This document shows, in pieces, positions 17,584 through 26,770 of a stretch of DNA of 64,000 nt. The notes under the pieces are model-generated. The model searched no databases and was not told the origin of the DNA. It saw nothing but the letters and a program-made list of their open reading frames with translations. The translations under genes and the position numbers were made by a program. The stretch spans positions 3,547,001 to 3,611,000 of the forward strand of contig NZ_LGTC01000001.1 in NCBI RefSeq assembly GCF_001262605.1, in the 5' to 3' direction. Source of the stretch: Pseudobacteroides cellulosolvens ATCC 35603 = DSM 2933 (GTDB lineage Bacteria; Bacillota; Clostridia; Acetivibrionales; DSM-2933). Each line of letters starts with the position of its first letter. Positions within the stretch are counted from its first letter, which is position 1.

Positions 17584-18895
17584 AGCGCAAACCTCCCTCG
17601 CTCATCAGAAAGTTTGCAAACAATTCGTTCGCAGCCGAGAGTTCTTTTACAAGATCCCCCTTGTTTTGCAGATAAACCAATGCGCTGTCAGGAGAGGAGT
17701 CACCGCGCCAGTATTGCAACCCGGCAATATCCTCGCCCATTAGGACTAACTGCACTGAGAACCAATGCCTTAAAGCGTGAGGGCCAAGGGGGTTTTCGTA
17801 TAGCAGCTGCCCGTATAGACGGCACTCCGGGTCGCTATGGTTGAGCAGGGCTGTCCTGACGTGCTCCGCAATCAAGCAGCGGAACCTATTCTGATAGCTG
17901 GAGTAGGTCATGGCCATACCATTGCGGTCAATAAACATCGGGCAATATTCGGTTTCATGCCCGTTCCAAGAGCGCCTTTTATGGAATTCATATACCTGGC
18001 AGAAGGCTGTCAGGAACGCCGGATACACGCGCTGGCGCCGTTTTTTCTTAATTCCTCCGCATCGGATACCGTCGCTCCTTAGCATGTATTCTGTGCTTAG
18101 ATCGATCTCAACCTTTTTCACAACACCGCTGACGATTGTAATGGAAAGGCCGCTTCCCAAGGGACTGCATTCCTGACGTACATTGCACACTTCCCCTGGG
18201 CGTAAACCCGCAAAGGCTTGCAGGCAAATCGCGAATGCAATTTCGGGCGTATATCGAAAGGCACTGCTTATGATGACCTGAAGCACCTTCGTCGGTATGT
18301 CTCGGAAGATAACCTTCTCTGAGAAGGCTCCCCTGACTTGAAAGTTCGGAATATACTTTCTTTGAATTCTTCCGCGCTTTGATAATGAGGTTTTTTCAGA
18401 GTAAAGATCGCTTGCCGAAAGCTCCATATATCCACCGTATTTCAGGCTTAGTTTTCTGAAAAAGCCTGTCACGACGGCTACGCACCGGTTAACGGTTTGC
18501 TTATCTCGATAGGTCCCATTTGCCTGTTTTCCTAATGCGTAGTCTTGAAAAAATGCTTCCAGCATCTCCTTTTTTATGCCGAATATATGCTCTACCCCAA
18601 AAGTTTCGTACTGCTCGATCAGGATGTAGTTCAACACGGAACAGATATGATGCAGCTTCTTTCTGCCGTCACTGGTTATGGGGATACACACACCTTGCGT
18701 ATAGGCGTCGATATAATTGTGCAGCGAAGTAAAATGGACGATCACATCATACTGGTTTTTGATTACAACAAAGCATCTGGAATACGCCTTGCCATCCTCC
18801 AGCGGCAGTCGGTGTTCATAGATAGCATAGTGATAAGAGTCCCTCCATTCGCGCGTTCTGCGGCTGCTCGCAGCTTCAAATTTGTAAATTGACAT
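17567..18895 (-). CDS. Tyrosine recombinase 1 (TnpA-like)
   Basis: About 442 residues. It has the clearest catalytic set of the trio: Arg in FAGLRPGEVCNV, the HxxRH box in GPHALRHWFSVQLVLMG, the Trp/Arg variant of the LGH box in LQYWRGDSS, and the Tyr in ALVYLQNK. The N-terminal 200 residues would be the core-binding/SAM-like part. The ATG at 18895 is preferred since GGAGG lies eight bases upstream; a longer frame begins at 18910. First gene of the unit, transcribed towards the other two recombinases. Confidence 0.85.
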   Translation of the reverse strand: MSIYKFEAASSRRTREWRDSYHYAIYEHRLPLEDGKAYSRCFVVIKNQYDVIVHFTSLHNYIDAYTQGVCIPITSDGRKKLHHICSVLNYILIEQYETFGVEHIFGIKKEMLEAFFQDYALGKQANGTYRDKQTVNRCVAVVTGFFRKLSLKYGGYMELSASDLYSEKTSLSKRGRIQRKYIPNFQVRGAFSEKVIFRDIPTKVLQVIISSAFRYTPEIAFAICLQAFAGLRPGEVCNVRQECSPLGSGLSITIVSGVVKKVEIDLSTEYMLRSDGIRCGGIKKKRRQRVYPAFLTAFCQVYEFHKRRSWNGHETEYCPMFIDRNGMAMTYSSYQNRFRCLIAEHVRTALLNHSDPECRLYGQLLYENPLGPHALRHWFSVQLVLMGEDIAGLQYWRGDSSPDSALVYLQNKGDLVKELSAANELFANFLMSEGGLRYGKND

Positions 18896-18984
18896 AACGA
18901 TTTCCTCCATATTTTGTATTTGAAAAGATAACTTTCCAAACCAAATTATACAGGTTCGTATGTCAACTGAAAAACAGTCAAATG

Positions 18985-19024
18985 GGATTCCTTCTGTCAG
19001 TGCATCGCCTGACAGAAGGAATCC
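18985..19024. terminator. Perfect 16-bp hairpin before the recombinase cluster
   Basis: Arms 18985-19000 and 19009-19024 (GGATTCCTTCTGTCAG) are perfect inverted repeats with an eight-base loop. In the minus direction it is followed by CATTTGACTGTTTTT. It lies between the end of the SLH gene and the first recombinase, inside the right end of the nested element, so it would insulate the recombinase genes from ICE transcription. Confidence 0.6.
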
Positions 19025-19045
19025 TTTAATGCTGTGAAACTTGGA

Positions 19046-19100
19046 AATCTACAAAACTGATCGCATTTTTTAAATCAAGGTACTTGGTGTTTTGTAGATT
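19046..19100. repeat. Subterminal repeats, right end of nested element
   Basis: AATCTACAAAAC at 19046-19057 and its reverse complement GTTTTGTAGATT at 19089-19100 form an inverted pair with 31 bases between them. A related CGACAAAACTACG lies at 19105-19117. The same motif is repeated five times at the opposite end of the recombinase cluster. Confidence 0.7.
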
Positions 19101-19123
19101 TTTTCGACAAAACTACGTCATTT

Positions 19124-22100
19124 TCAATCCGTGTTCCAATGGTAATTTACAGAATAAGTAATGTTAGACTTGTTATACATGCAATCATGGTTAGTATAGT
19201 AGTAAAACTCTAGCTTGGAATAAGTACCTGTCGGTAGATTTCTTTGGAACGTTATACCATTTTTGGTTGTTTGATAGTCAAGCTGATCCCATGAATTTGT
19301 TTTAATGTTATATCCCCTTACTCGTCCAAAATCACTTCCGCTATGTCCGCTGACAGGCGGTACAGTAAAGGTGTATTGCGTAATAGTAGCTCCCTCCAAC
19401 CCGTTCTCCATGATAACTGAATCCGGGCCAGTAAGCACCATACCGCCGCCATTTGTGGAATCTGCCACGAAAAATACAATAGCCGACCATGAAGATTCAG
19501 CTCCGGTACTGTCAACTGCCTTAACCTTCACTACATTTTTGCCCAGTGGATAAACATAAGTTTCAGCAGGACGGTTTTCCCAAACATAGGTAATGGCATC
19601 TCCATCTGCATCATTGGAAGTTGCTGTGATTTTAACAGGTGTACCCGGTGCAACGCTGTTGCCGGCTGGTGTCCTTGTAATAACAGGTGCAGTAGGTGCA
19701 GAATTTTGGATAGTAAAGGCCACATCCGACCACTCGGAAATACCGCCATAGTTGTCTTTTGCTCTTACTTTTATCGTATGAGTACCTACAGGATAGTAAT
19801 TGTCCTGAGCCTTTCCATCGTATTCATAGATAATTTCATCACCATCTGCATCGGTACTATTAACAGAAACATTGACAAGAAATTTCCCGTCTTTTGCGTT
19901 TCGTGTAACATTTGCCACAATAGTTGGCTTTGACGGTGCTGCATTGCTGATAGTAAAGGTTACGTCTGTCCAGTCGGAAACATCGCCATAGTTATCCTTT
20001 GCTCTTACCCTTACCGTATGATTACCAACGGTATAATAGTTATCTTCAGCCTTTCCACTATATTCATAAGTAATTTCATCTCCATCGGGGTCGCTGCTGT
20101 TGGCATAAATCTCAACAAGAAATTTACCACTACTAAATGTACGGGTTACATTGGCGTTTGCAACCGGCTTTGCGGGAGCTGTATTAATTACTTCAACGCT
20201 CTGTTTTGAGGTGAATGTTCTGCCAAGCTCATCAACAACGGTGGCACTCAAAATATAGTTTCCCGGTGTACTGATTGTCACAGTTCCGCCGTGGTTTCCC
20301 AAATTACCCTGTATATTGCCATCCAACGGTATAGATTGCCCGTCTTTTTCAAGGCTCCAAACAATATTTTTGCCACCAGGATTTGCAGCCTGACTGACTG
20401 TTACTTCAAATGGTACTCCTGTACGTACACTGCTCGGCATCGAGAAATCACAATTTATCAATGGGTAAACGCTGATTTGTGCGCTATAGCTGAAAATTCT
20501 GCCTAAAACATCGGTCATTGTTGCGGTAAGGAGGTATTCACCTTCCTGCATTAGACGGATTTTTCCACCTTGTTCATTCATCGTTCCATTGACTGACTCA
20601 TCCCATTTAGCAGGCTGACCGTTTCTCATTAAACTCCATTCAATCGGCAGCACTCCCATATCGCCTGTAGTGCGAATATCAATATCCGTATCTGTATGGG
20701 CAATCTGAGGAAGATTAAATTCTATGGAGAGGACAGGGAGAATCTCGATCTTATTTTCACAATTGAATTGGAATACTCTTCCGGTTTCATCTGTCACACT
20801 TGCTTCAATGCCATAGTTTCCCGCAAGTTTGAAACGAATGTCTCCACCATTATTCACAAGTGTGCCGTCAATATAGGTATCCCAATCCTGAAAACCTTGC
20901 ATATTGTTCACATACCATTTAACTGTCAATCCGTCCATATCGGCAGTTGTAATGTTGACGGTAATAATATCATCGGTATGAGCAGCTTTGGGCAAAGTAA
21001 ATACAAGCTGCGGAATCGGATATACCTTGATTTCATTACTATTTTTGAAACTTCTGCCCGTTTCATCGGAAATAGTAGCTGTCAGCGTATAACTGCCTTT
21101 TTGAGTAAAGCGGATATTTCCTCCATCATTTCCGAGACTGCCTTCGATATAATCGGAAACAGCAACTTCCGTTCCGTCCTTTGTAACACTCCATACAACA
21201 GGGAGCTTACCTGCTTCAATAAGCTGTGTTTGTACTGTGACTGGCTTATCTGTATGAGTGGTTTTTTCTATTGTAAAGTCCATGTTGATCACGGGATAAA
21301 CCATAACTGGTGAGGTGTATTCAAAACTACGTCCGGTGCTGTCTATCACCGCAGCCTTTAAATGGTAGTCCCCCTTTTCCTTAAAGCGGATAGTACCTCC
21401 GTTATCGTTAAGCGTTCCTTCAATACAGTCGTTCAAATTAATCTCTTTACCATCTTTCGTCAAACTCCAGTGAACCTCAAGCCCCTGTGTTTCCAGGAAT
21501 GAGGTTTTGACTTCTACAAAGGTATCGGTATGTGCAATTTCCGGCAAATAAAAGCCTGTAACTGCCACCGGATATACAACTGTACTTGCCTCATCAGAAA
21601 ATACCCTGCCTGTCGAGTCAACCAACACAGCTTTTAAGATATAGACTCCCTTTTCTTTAAAACGGATAGTACCTCCTTCATTGGAAAGCGATCCGTCGAT
21701 ACAGTCTGAAAGTGCCGCATCCTTACCATTTTTGGTAATGCTCCATACTGCTTTCATATCCCCGATTTCGGAGGATGTCACCATTAGGGCAATCTCTTTG
21801 TCGGTATGGGTTGTTGCAGGCAGGGAAAAGGTAAAGCTCGCCACAGGGTAAACAGTAATTTGCGCAGCAGCTTCAAATTTTCTGCCCGTTATGTCAATGA
21901 CAACAGCTCTAAGAGTATACCAACCTTTTTCTTTAAATTGAATATTGCCACCTTCATTGGTAAGATTTCCATTGATGCAGTCCTTTAAGCTAACCTGTTC
22001 CTCATCCTTTACAAGCTGCCAGACAATATCCAGATTCCCTAAATCCTTGCTTTCTACCGTTACGTTTACCGTTGAATCGGTATGTGCTGTTTTAATCATA

Positions 22101-23410
22101 TTTAGTGTCAACTGTGGCACAGGATAGACCTGAATATCGGCTTTTCCTGTGAACTCACGGTTCGTTTCATCAATGACGACTGCAACAATGGAGTAACTGC
22201 CACTTTCCTTGAAGCTGATAGAACCTCCATCATTATTCAGATTGCCCTCAATATATTCACCCCATTTTACTTGCTTTCCGTCCTTAAAAAGACGCCATGT
22301 TACAGTTTTGTTATCTTTTACCACCACTTTGACTTCAACCTCTTTATCGATATGCGTCTTACCGTTAAGATCAATGCTTATATCTGGTACAGGATAGATT
22401 TTGATTTCCTTGCTGAAAGTGTATTTTTTATTGCCATAATTGGTTGCGGTAGCCGTTATTTTATAATCTCCCGCCTCTTTAATGCAAATCTTACCGCCAT
22501 CCTTGTTGAGTGTTCCTTCCAAAACATCTGTTGCAAGTGACTCTGTATCTTTCTTTTGAATTGTCCACTCAAGATTTTTCACATGGCTTAAAGTTGTCTT
22601 TACCTCAAACGGTGTATCGATATGGCTATAATTGGGCAGTGAGATTTCTACCTTTGCCGCCGGATAGCTTGCGCTGCCACCACCGCTATTACTGCGATTT
22701 GACTTCTCATCCGGCTTGGTGTTTTCCTGCTCTTTATTGTTGTCTGCCTGTTCTTGTGAGATACGCTCCATAGCCGCAAAGCGACGCAGAATCATCGCAA
22801 AGGCTTCCGCTCTGGTACTGTACGCCATCGGACGCACGGTCTTATCGGGATAACCATAGGACAAACCATACTTTTCCGCTACATTGATATATCCCTTATC
22901 TTCTTTAGTAATTTGACCGTCATCAACAAAAGGCGTATCTCCTGTCATGATCTTAGCCATATCTGCTTTGCCTATGGAACGTACCATCATGCGGACCATT
23001 TCCATACGGCTGATAGGCTGGTCAGGCTTAAAATCTTTTCCGTAATCTTCTTTTGCGATTACTTTGTTTTTGACAAGAGCTTCAATGAAACTCTCTGCCC
23101 AATGTTTGTCCGTATCATCAAAGGTATCGGGGCCGGTGTGGGTATAACCCTCCAACTTTAAGCTATATGTCAGCAAACTTACAAATTCACTGCGGGTAAT
23201 AGTCGCATCCGGGCGAACCGTACCGTCAGGATATCCGTTTACAATGCCTTCCTGTGATAGCTTTTCAATTGTTTCTCTTGCCCAATGATTCGCTGCATCG
23301 GGGAATACTTTAAAAGCAGCATAAGCAGCATAAGCAGCACCGCCAAAAAGGGTTAAAATAAGAGCGATAGCAGCAACAATTGCCATCGCCCGTTTTAATG
23401 TATTTTTCAT
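19124..23410 (-). CDS. Giant SLH-anchored repeat surface protein of the ICE
   Basis: About 1428 residues. A signal peptide is followed by three SLH domains (about residues 33-215: NHWARETIEKL, KHWAESFIEAL, and a third with YPDKTVRPMAYSTRAEAF) that bind cell-wall polymers. A Gly/Ser-rich linker then leads to about nine repeats of 85-90 residues, each with H-x-D near the start, W-x-hydrophobic-x-K/R and a GNLxNxGGxIxFKExGxYxLxAxxxDxTGR core. Three Ig-like units beginning NxAP follow, with DPDGDEITYEY-type motifs. The C-terminal 110 residues are unrecognised. Probably an adhesin that promotes donor-recipient contact (inference). The ATG at 23410 has GGAGG nine bases upstream. Confidence 0.85.
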   Translation of the reverse strand: MKNTLKRAMAIVAAIALILTLFGGAAYAAYAAFKVFPDAANHWARETIEKLSQEGIVNGYPDGTVRPDATITRSEFVSLLTYSLKLEGYTHTGPDTFDDTDKHWAESFIEALVKNKVIAKEDYGKDFKPDQPISRMEMVRMMVRSIGKADMAKIMTGDTPFVDDGQITKEDKGYINVAEKYGLSYGYPDKTVRPMAYSTRAEAFAMILRRFAAMERISQEQADNNKEQENTKPDEKSNRSNSGGGSASYPAAKVEISLPNYSHIDTPFEVKTTLSHVKNLEWTIQKKDTESLATDVLEGTLNKDGGKICIKEAGDYKITATATNYGNKKYTFSKEIKIYPVPDISIDLNGKTHIDKEVEVKVVVKDNKTVTWRLFKDGKQVKWGEYIEGNLNNDGGSISFKESGSYSIVAVVIDETNREFTGKADIQVYPVPQLTLNMIKTAHTDSTVNVTVESKDLGNLDIVWQLVKDEEQVSLKDCINGNLTNEGGNIQFKEKGWYTLRAVVIDITGRKFEAAAQITVYPVASFTFSLPATTHTDKEIALMVTSSEIGDMKAVWSITKNGKDAALSDCIDGSLSNEGGTIRFKEKGVYILKAVLVDSTGRVFSDEASTVVYPVAVTGFYLPEIAHTDTFVEVKTSFLETQGLEVHWSLTKDGKEINLNDCIEGTLNDNGGTIRFKEKGDYHLKAAVIDSTGRSFEYTSPVMVYPVINMDFTIEKTTHTDKPVTVQTQLIEAGKLPVVWSVTKDGTEVAVSDYIEGSLGNDGGNIRFTQKGSYTLTATISDETGRSFKNSNEIKVYPIPQLVFTLPKAAHTDDIITVNITTADMDGLTVKWYVNNMQGFQDWDTYIDGTLVNNGGDIRFKLAGNYGIEASVTDETGRVFQFNCENKIEILPVLSIEFNLPQIAHTDTDIDIRTTGDMGVLPIEWSLMRNGQPAKWDESVNGTMNEQGGKIRLMQEGEYLLTATMTDVLGRIFSYSAQISVYPLINCDFSMPSSVRTGVPFEVTVSQAANPGGKNIVWSLEKDGQSIPLDGNIQGNLGNHGGTVTISTPGNYILSATVVDELGRTFTSKQSVEVINTAPAKPVANANVTRTFSSGKFLVEIYANSSDPDGDEITYEYSGKAEDNYYTVGNHTVRVRAKDNYGDVSDWTDVTFTISNAAPSKPTIVANVTRNAKDGKFLVNVSVNSTDADGDEIIYEYDGKAQDNYYPVGTHTIKVRAKDNYGGISEWSDVAFTIQNSAPTAPVITRTPAGNSVAPGTPVKITATSNDADGDAITYVWENRPAETYVYPLGKNVVKVKAVDSTGAESSWSAIVFFVADSTNGGGMVLTGPDSVIMENGLEGATITQYTFTVPPVSGHSGSDFGRVRGYNIKTNSWDQLDYQTTKNGITFQRNLPTGTYSKLEFYYYTNHDCMYNKSNITYSVNYHWNTD

Positions 23411-23436
23411 ATTCAATTTCCTCCGTTTATTTAAAT

Positions 23437-24099
23437 TTATCTATCCAATTCGCTCTCTGCTTCATGATTTTGCTCATGGCAGTCCAATGACAAATTCGGA
23501 ATATTTTCTTGAATCCTGTTCATTACATTCATCAACCTCTTTTCATCATCAAAGCTGATTTCTCTGTCATTTCTGCCCCTGAAAATACATGCTTCATATA
23601 AAGTTACCAGTTCATTTTCTTTGAACAGTTTTTTCTCATCAATCAAACCGGCACGTACTGCAAAATCCTGCCTTGCTCCGTCATAGTCGGTGTCAAAGTA
23701 GTGTCCATAAGCTACACTGTCACGGTTATACGAATACCTCCACGTTACGAACCTCAACTGATCGTTATTATCCATCATTGCTGCCAAAAGAAAATTTCCA
23801 AACTCACAAAGCACCTTGTAATTTTTCACACTATCAAACGGCAGATTTTCAGCTTTTTCATAAAGATCGTAAGCATGTTTCATGGAAGAAAATAATTCTG
23901 ATAATCGGAATACATCATCACGAACTGCTGTGTTATCTTTATAATGAATTTCACCATCCGGCATCAAAGAACAAATATATTCTCTGCCTTTGTAAAATTC
24001 CACAGGTTGGCCGACAGTTTCAAATTCAACCACAGTATATCCAAGTGTGTACGCTCGTCCTAAAAATGCCCGATACAATTCGTTACTAAATTTTCTCAT
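23437..24099 (-). CDS. ICE paralog family protein B
   Basis: About 220 residues, soluble. It shares QDFAVRAGLIDEKKLF-KENEL and the following helical region (NRIQENIPNL) with the genes at 11513 and 24096. The ATG at 24099 overlaps the stop of the preceding paralog (ATGA), so the pair is translationally coupled. No domain is recognised. The gene directly precedes the SLH surface-protein gene. Confidence 0.6.
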   Translation of the reverse strand: MRKFSNELYRAFLGRAYTLGYTVVEFETVGQPVEFYKGREYICSLMPDGEIHYKDNTAVRDDVFRLSELFSSMKHAYDLYEKAENLPFDSVKNYKVLCEFGNFLLAAMMDNNDQLRFVTWRYSYNRDSVAYGHYFDTDYDGARQDFAVRAGLIDEKKLFKENELVTLYEACIFRGRNDREISFDDEKRLMNVMNRIQENIPNLSLDCHEQNHEAESELDR

Positions 24100-24788
24100 C
24101 GAAAGCACCTCACATTCTCGCTTTCAATATCCTGTTCACTATCTGTCGGTGGGGCAGGCAAAATCTGCTCAATTTTGGAGATAACATCGCCTATAGCTTT
24201 CTCTACCTCTGATGTAAGTGCAGCATCTAACTTTACACGTTCGATACAGCAAGATAGCAGAAGTGAAAGTTCGGCATTGGAAAACAGGTTATCCCTTTTG
24301 ACTTTTTGCTGTTTTTCTATAAAGCCACATCTTTCTGCAAAATCCTGTTGTGCTTCTTTAAAACATAAAAACTGCCGAGCATAGTAATAGACTTCCGACT
24401 TGTCATAGTCCATTCCTTTTTTCCATGTAGCATACTCATAACCAATCAGAGGGGACAACCGGCATCCCATTACAATGTCTCCAACTTCATAAAGCTTCAT
24501 ATACCCGTTTGGCAGATTCCCTATCGGCTTAACAGGCAAGTCTGAGGAAAGATTAAACTGCTTTTTTAAGTCCGAAGCAATTTCCACTATAATATTGGCA
24601 CTTTCACATTGGCATCCACTATATATCAGCCTGTCATCTGCGGTTATAACGGCTACCAGTCCTCCGGTATCGTTAAAAATTTCTGCTGTTACATCGGATA
24701 TTTCAGGTTCTTTAATAGTTAGCTGTACCTTTTTTAACCGCTTAAAAAGTTCGCTGTATAATTGCTTTTTTGAAACCAAAATTATCAC
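24096..24788 (-). CDS. ICE paralog family protein C
   Basis: About 230 residues. It carries a divergent version of the family core (QDFAERCGFIEKQQ, then LFSNAELSLLLS), with a shorter acidic tail. It is the first of a tandem pair with the gene at 23437. The start is uncertain: the GTG at 24788 abuts AAAGG, while a TTG three codons later (24779) has better spacing. Function unknown. Confidence 0.55.
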   Translation of the reverse strand: MIILVSKKQLYSELFKRLKKVQLTIKEPEISDVTAEIFNDTGGLVAVITADDRLIYSGCQCESANIIVEIASDLKKQFNLSSDLPVKPIGNLPNGYMKLYEVGDIVMGCRLSPLIGYEYATWKKGMDYDKSEVYYYARQFLCFKEAQQDFAERCGFIEKQQKVKRDNLFSNAELSLLLSCCIERVKLDAALTSEVEKAIGDVISKIEQILPAPPTDSEQDIESENVRCFR

Positions 24789-24871
24789 CCTTTCATTCAG
24801 GATATTGATATTGTTTTAGTCAGGCATTTTATCATTTTCCTTTCCTGTTAATCAAAAAGGATATGGAAAAC

Positions 24872-26107
24872 TTATTTCTCCATACTCTTGTCCCTGTTTT
24901 TTAGATATAGTTCTTTTTTCGCCCTTTTCGACAGTTCTGTACTCATTGCTTTTTCTGCATCATCATAGTCCATGTTTAAATCTGATGTGTTTTGTTCCAG
25001 CATAATCAAGATTTCATAAACCATCTGTTCGGTATAATAAATTTTTCTGGCTTCTGTAAATTCTACATTTGAAAGCTCACGCTCCTTATTTAATATTGTT
25101 TTGACAACACCAAGCACTTTATTGGCAATCAGTTTGTCCATTTCATCTACTGCCTTATCTTTGTGCTTGTTGATGTTTTCAGGGTCTGTATCATAAAGCA
25201 TGGCAAGCTTTGACTTTATCTCTGCATATTCATTTATTAAATCTTTAATGTAGGGAACACTTTGTTTTAAATCAGCTATCAGTTCATCAATTGCCTCTTT
25301 AACTTCTTCCGGAAGCAGTTGATAATAAAGCCTTCCCTTTTTCGGCATTATGTCTTTAAGCTGAAACAGACGGACCGATAATGGAGATAGGTTGATACCG
25401 TTCAATACTCCATCAAGCGGAATGGCTGCTAAATCATCTTCATCAATTTTCCCTACAAGTTCTTTTAAGTATTTATATTCCTTAGGGTAAATGGATTTCA
25501 TATAGTCATCAAAGCCTTTTACCAGTTGATCTGTAGTTTCTTTCAGTGCTGATTTACTGTTTTCCTTAGCTCTGCAATAATCCGCAATTTTATCTGCAAA
25601 GGTTTCCTTTATAAGCTGTATACGAATGCTGTCGGCTACTTCCGGCTTAACAAAATTCTTCATAGTCTTTTGGTTTTTGTCCCAGAAGACTACATGGATA
25701 TGAGGATGACTGACTTCATTGTGATGTGCACAAGCCCAGGACAGATTTTTAAGACTGATTCCATTTTTTTGAGCAAGAACCGCAATATGCTTCTCAATGT
25801 AATCCTCCCATGCCTTATGATCTTTTAAAAGCAATTCGGCTGCTGTTTGAGGCGTGAATGAAATGACACTTCTAAATATATTAACCTTTTTATATGACAG
25901 CTCCCGCACTTCTTTTGCTACCTCTTGCCAGGTTTCAAACTCTACCAAGTTACCGGGATAAAGTTTGCCAAACAACCCGTGACGCATACCCTCATTCTTT
26001 GATGCTCCAGGACGAGTAGCAATATATCGGATATGGGCATAATTGCATTTAGGTGTTTTTTTATAATTTGGAGGACGAAATCTCTGCTTATACATCAAAA
26101 TCGACAT
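24872..26107 (-). CDS. MobP-type (MobP3-like) relaxase
   Basis: About 411 residues. The histidine motif HHNEVSHPHIHVVFWD near residue 130 is the metal-binding HxH site of MOB-P relaxases, and TRPGASKNEGMRHGLFG near the N-terminus fits the MobP3 subgroup. It should nick oriT and pilot the strand during transfer. The C-terminal half is helical and Lys/Glu-rich. The ATG at 26107 (MSILMYKQRF) has AAGGGAGG 11 bases upstream and overlaps the last codons of the ribbon-helix-helix gene. Confidence 0.85.
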   Translation of the reverse strand: MSILMYKQRFRPPNYKKTPKCNYAHIRYIATRPGASKNEGMRHGLFGKLYPGNLVEFETWQEVAKEVRELSYKKVNIFRSVISFTPQTAAELLLKDHKAWEDYIEKHIAVLAQKNGISLKNLSWACAHHNEVSHPHIHVVFWDKNQKTMKNFVKPEVADSIRIQLIKETFADKIADYCRAKENSKSALKETTDQLVKGFDDYMKSIYPKEYKYLKELVGKIDEDDLAAIPLDGVLNGINLSPLSVRLFQLKDIMPKKGRLYYQLLPEEVKEAIDELIADLKQSVPYIKDLINEYAEIKSKLAMLYDTDPENINKHKDKAVDEMDKLIANKVLGVVKTILNKERELSNVEFTEARKIYYTEQMVYEILIMLEQNTSDLNMDYDDAEKAMSTELSKRAKKELYLKNRDKSMEK

Positions 26108-26588
26108 AAGCAGCTGTTCCTCCCTTAACTTCTGCAATTGCTTTCTTCATTTCTTCATCATCCATAAAGACTGCGATTGCATCAGCACTTTTCATATTGG
26201 CGTAAACTAAAGCACGTTTTCTTGCCAGCTTTTCGATTTTTTCAAAAGAAGAGTATCTGTCTTTATCAATCAAGTCCGATATAATGGCGATATTTGCATA
26301 GTATCCTGCGGCTGAAATAATTGTAAGTCTGTTAATCATTCCTGCAAGACGGTTAGCCAATGATTTAATTGAAGTTTCTATTTCCTGATGTATGATGGCT
26401 GTTATCGTGTCTATGTTTTCTTCGTATCCATTGACAGCCAATCCTTTCTCCACAAATTCTCTAATAATATCAGAAGCAAACACATTCTTCTTTACTGCCA
26501 GCTTTTCAATCTGTTCCAAGGTTTCGGTAGAAAAAACCACTGACCTTTTTTGAGTTTTTGGAGTGTTACTTTTAGGCCTATCTTTCAC
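26088..26588 (-). CDS. Ribbon-helix-helix relaxosome accessory protein (MobC-like)
   Basis: A 166-residue protein with an N-terminal ribbon-helix-helix pattern (KRSVVFSTETLEQIEKLAVKKNVFASDIIREFVEKGL) and a helical C-terminal part. It lies just before the relaxase with overlapping ends and just after a cluster of inverted repeats, the place expected for a MobC-like protein that binds oriT. Start is GTG with GGAGG upstream. Confidence 0.7.
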   Translation of the reverse strand: MKDRPKSNTPKTQKRSVVFSTETLEQIEKLAVKKNVFASDIIREFVEKGLAVNGYEENIDTITAIIHQEIETSIKSLANRLAGMINRLTIISAAGYYANIAIISDLIDKDRYSSFEKIEKLARKRALVYANMKSADAIAVFMDDEEMKKAIAEVKGGTAAYVDFDV

Positions 26589-26648
26589 AAAACCCCTCCT
26601 TTCCGCTTGTCACCCCAATGGATGACTAAAAATGCTGCAAGAACCTCG

Positions 26649-26770
26649 TTACCGGCACTGCCGGTAAGCTGTTTTCTCGTGGGGTGGGAACCCCACTATT
26701 CCTGCCTTACCTCAAAGGGGAAGGGATTAAACCCTTTCCCCTTTAGGTTCGGGGCTTCCCAAAAGGGAAG
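26649..26770. other. Candidate origin of transfer (oriT)
   Basis: The 206-base gap between the primase-like gene and mobC holds four inverted repeats: TTACCGGCA-C-TGCCGGTAA (26649-26667, perfect), GTGGGGT-GGGA-ACCCCAC (26679-26696, perfect), a near-perfect GGGGAAGGG/CCCTTTCCCC pair (about 26714-26744) and CTTCCC-AAAA-GGGAAG (26755-26770). A stack of hairpins immediately upstream of mobC and relaxase genes is typical of oriT. The nick site is not identified. Confidence 0.5.

Larger units (their letters stand above)
12250..19110. mobile_element. Nested three-recombinase transposon-like element
   Basis: Three overlapping tyrosine-recombinase-like genes, a TnpC-like coiled-coil gene and a zinc-binding treble-clef gene form one translationally coupled minus-strand unit. 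Both flanks carry copies of AATCTACAAAAC in both orientations (12286-12446 and 19046-19100), as expected for recombinase-binding sites at element ends. The DNA is visibly richer in GC than the surrounding ICE. The unit sits in the gap between the ICE SLH gene and paralog A without breaking either. The exact ends are not determined; the boundaries are approximate. Confidence 0.7.

Noticed and set aside
13411..18895. The recombinase trio as the integrase of the ICE
   Set aside because: The trio lies about 19 kb from the visible ICE end, is bounded by its own repeats and splits no ICE gene, which fits an independent nested element better. It cannot be fully excluded because the other ICE end is not seen.
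20696..21313. Long plus-strand open frame opposite the SLH gene
   Set aside because: It mirrors the repeated coding sequence, has no credible ribosome site or family motif, and runs antisense to a clearly real gene.
19900..22700. Regularly spaced repeats that might suggest a CRISPR array
   Set aside because: The period (about 260 bases) and the open minus-strand frame show that these are protein-domain repeats within the SLH surface protein, not short direct repeats with spacers.
23307..23340. Short AGCAGCATA-type tandem repeat
   Set aside because: It encodes the Ala/Tyr-rich end of the SLH protein's signal peptide and is explained by coding.
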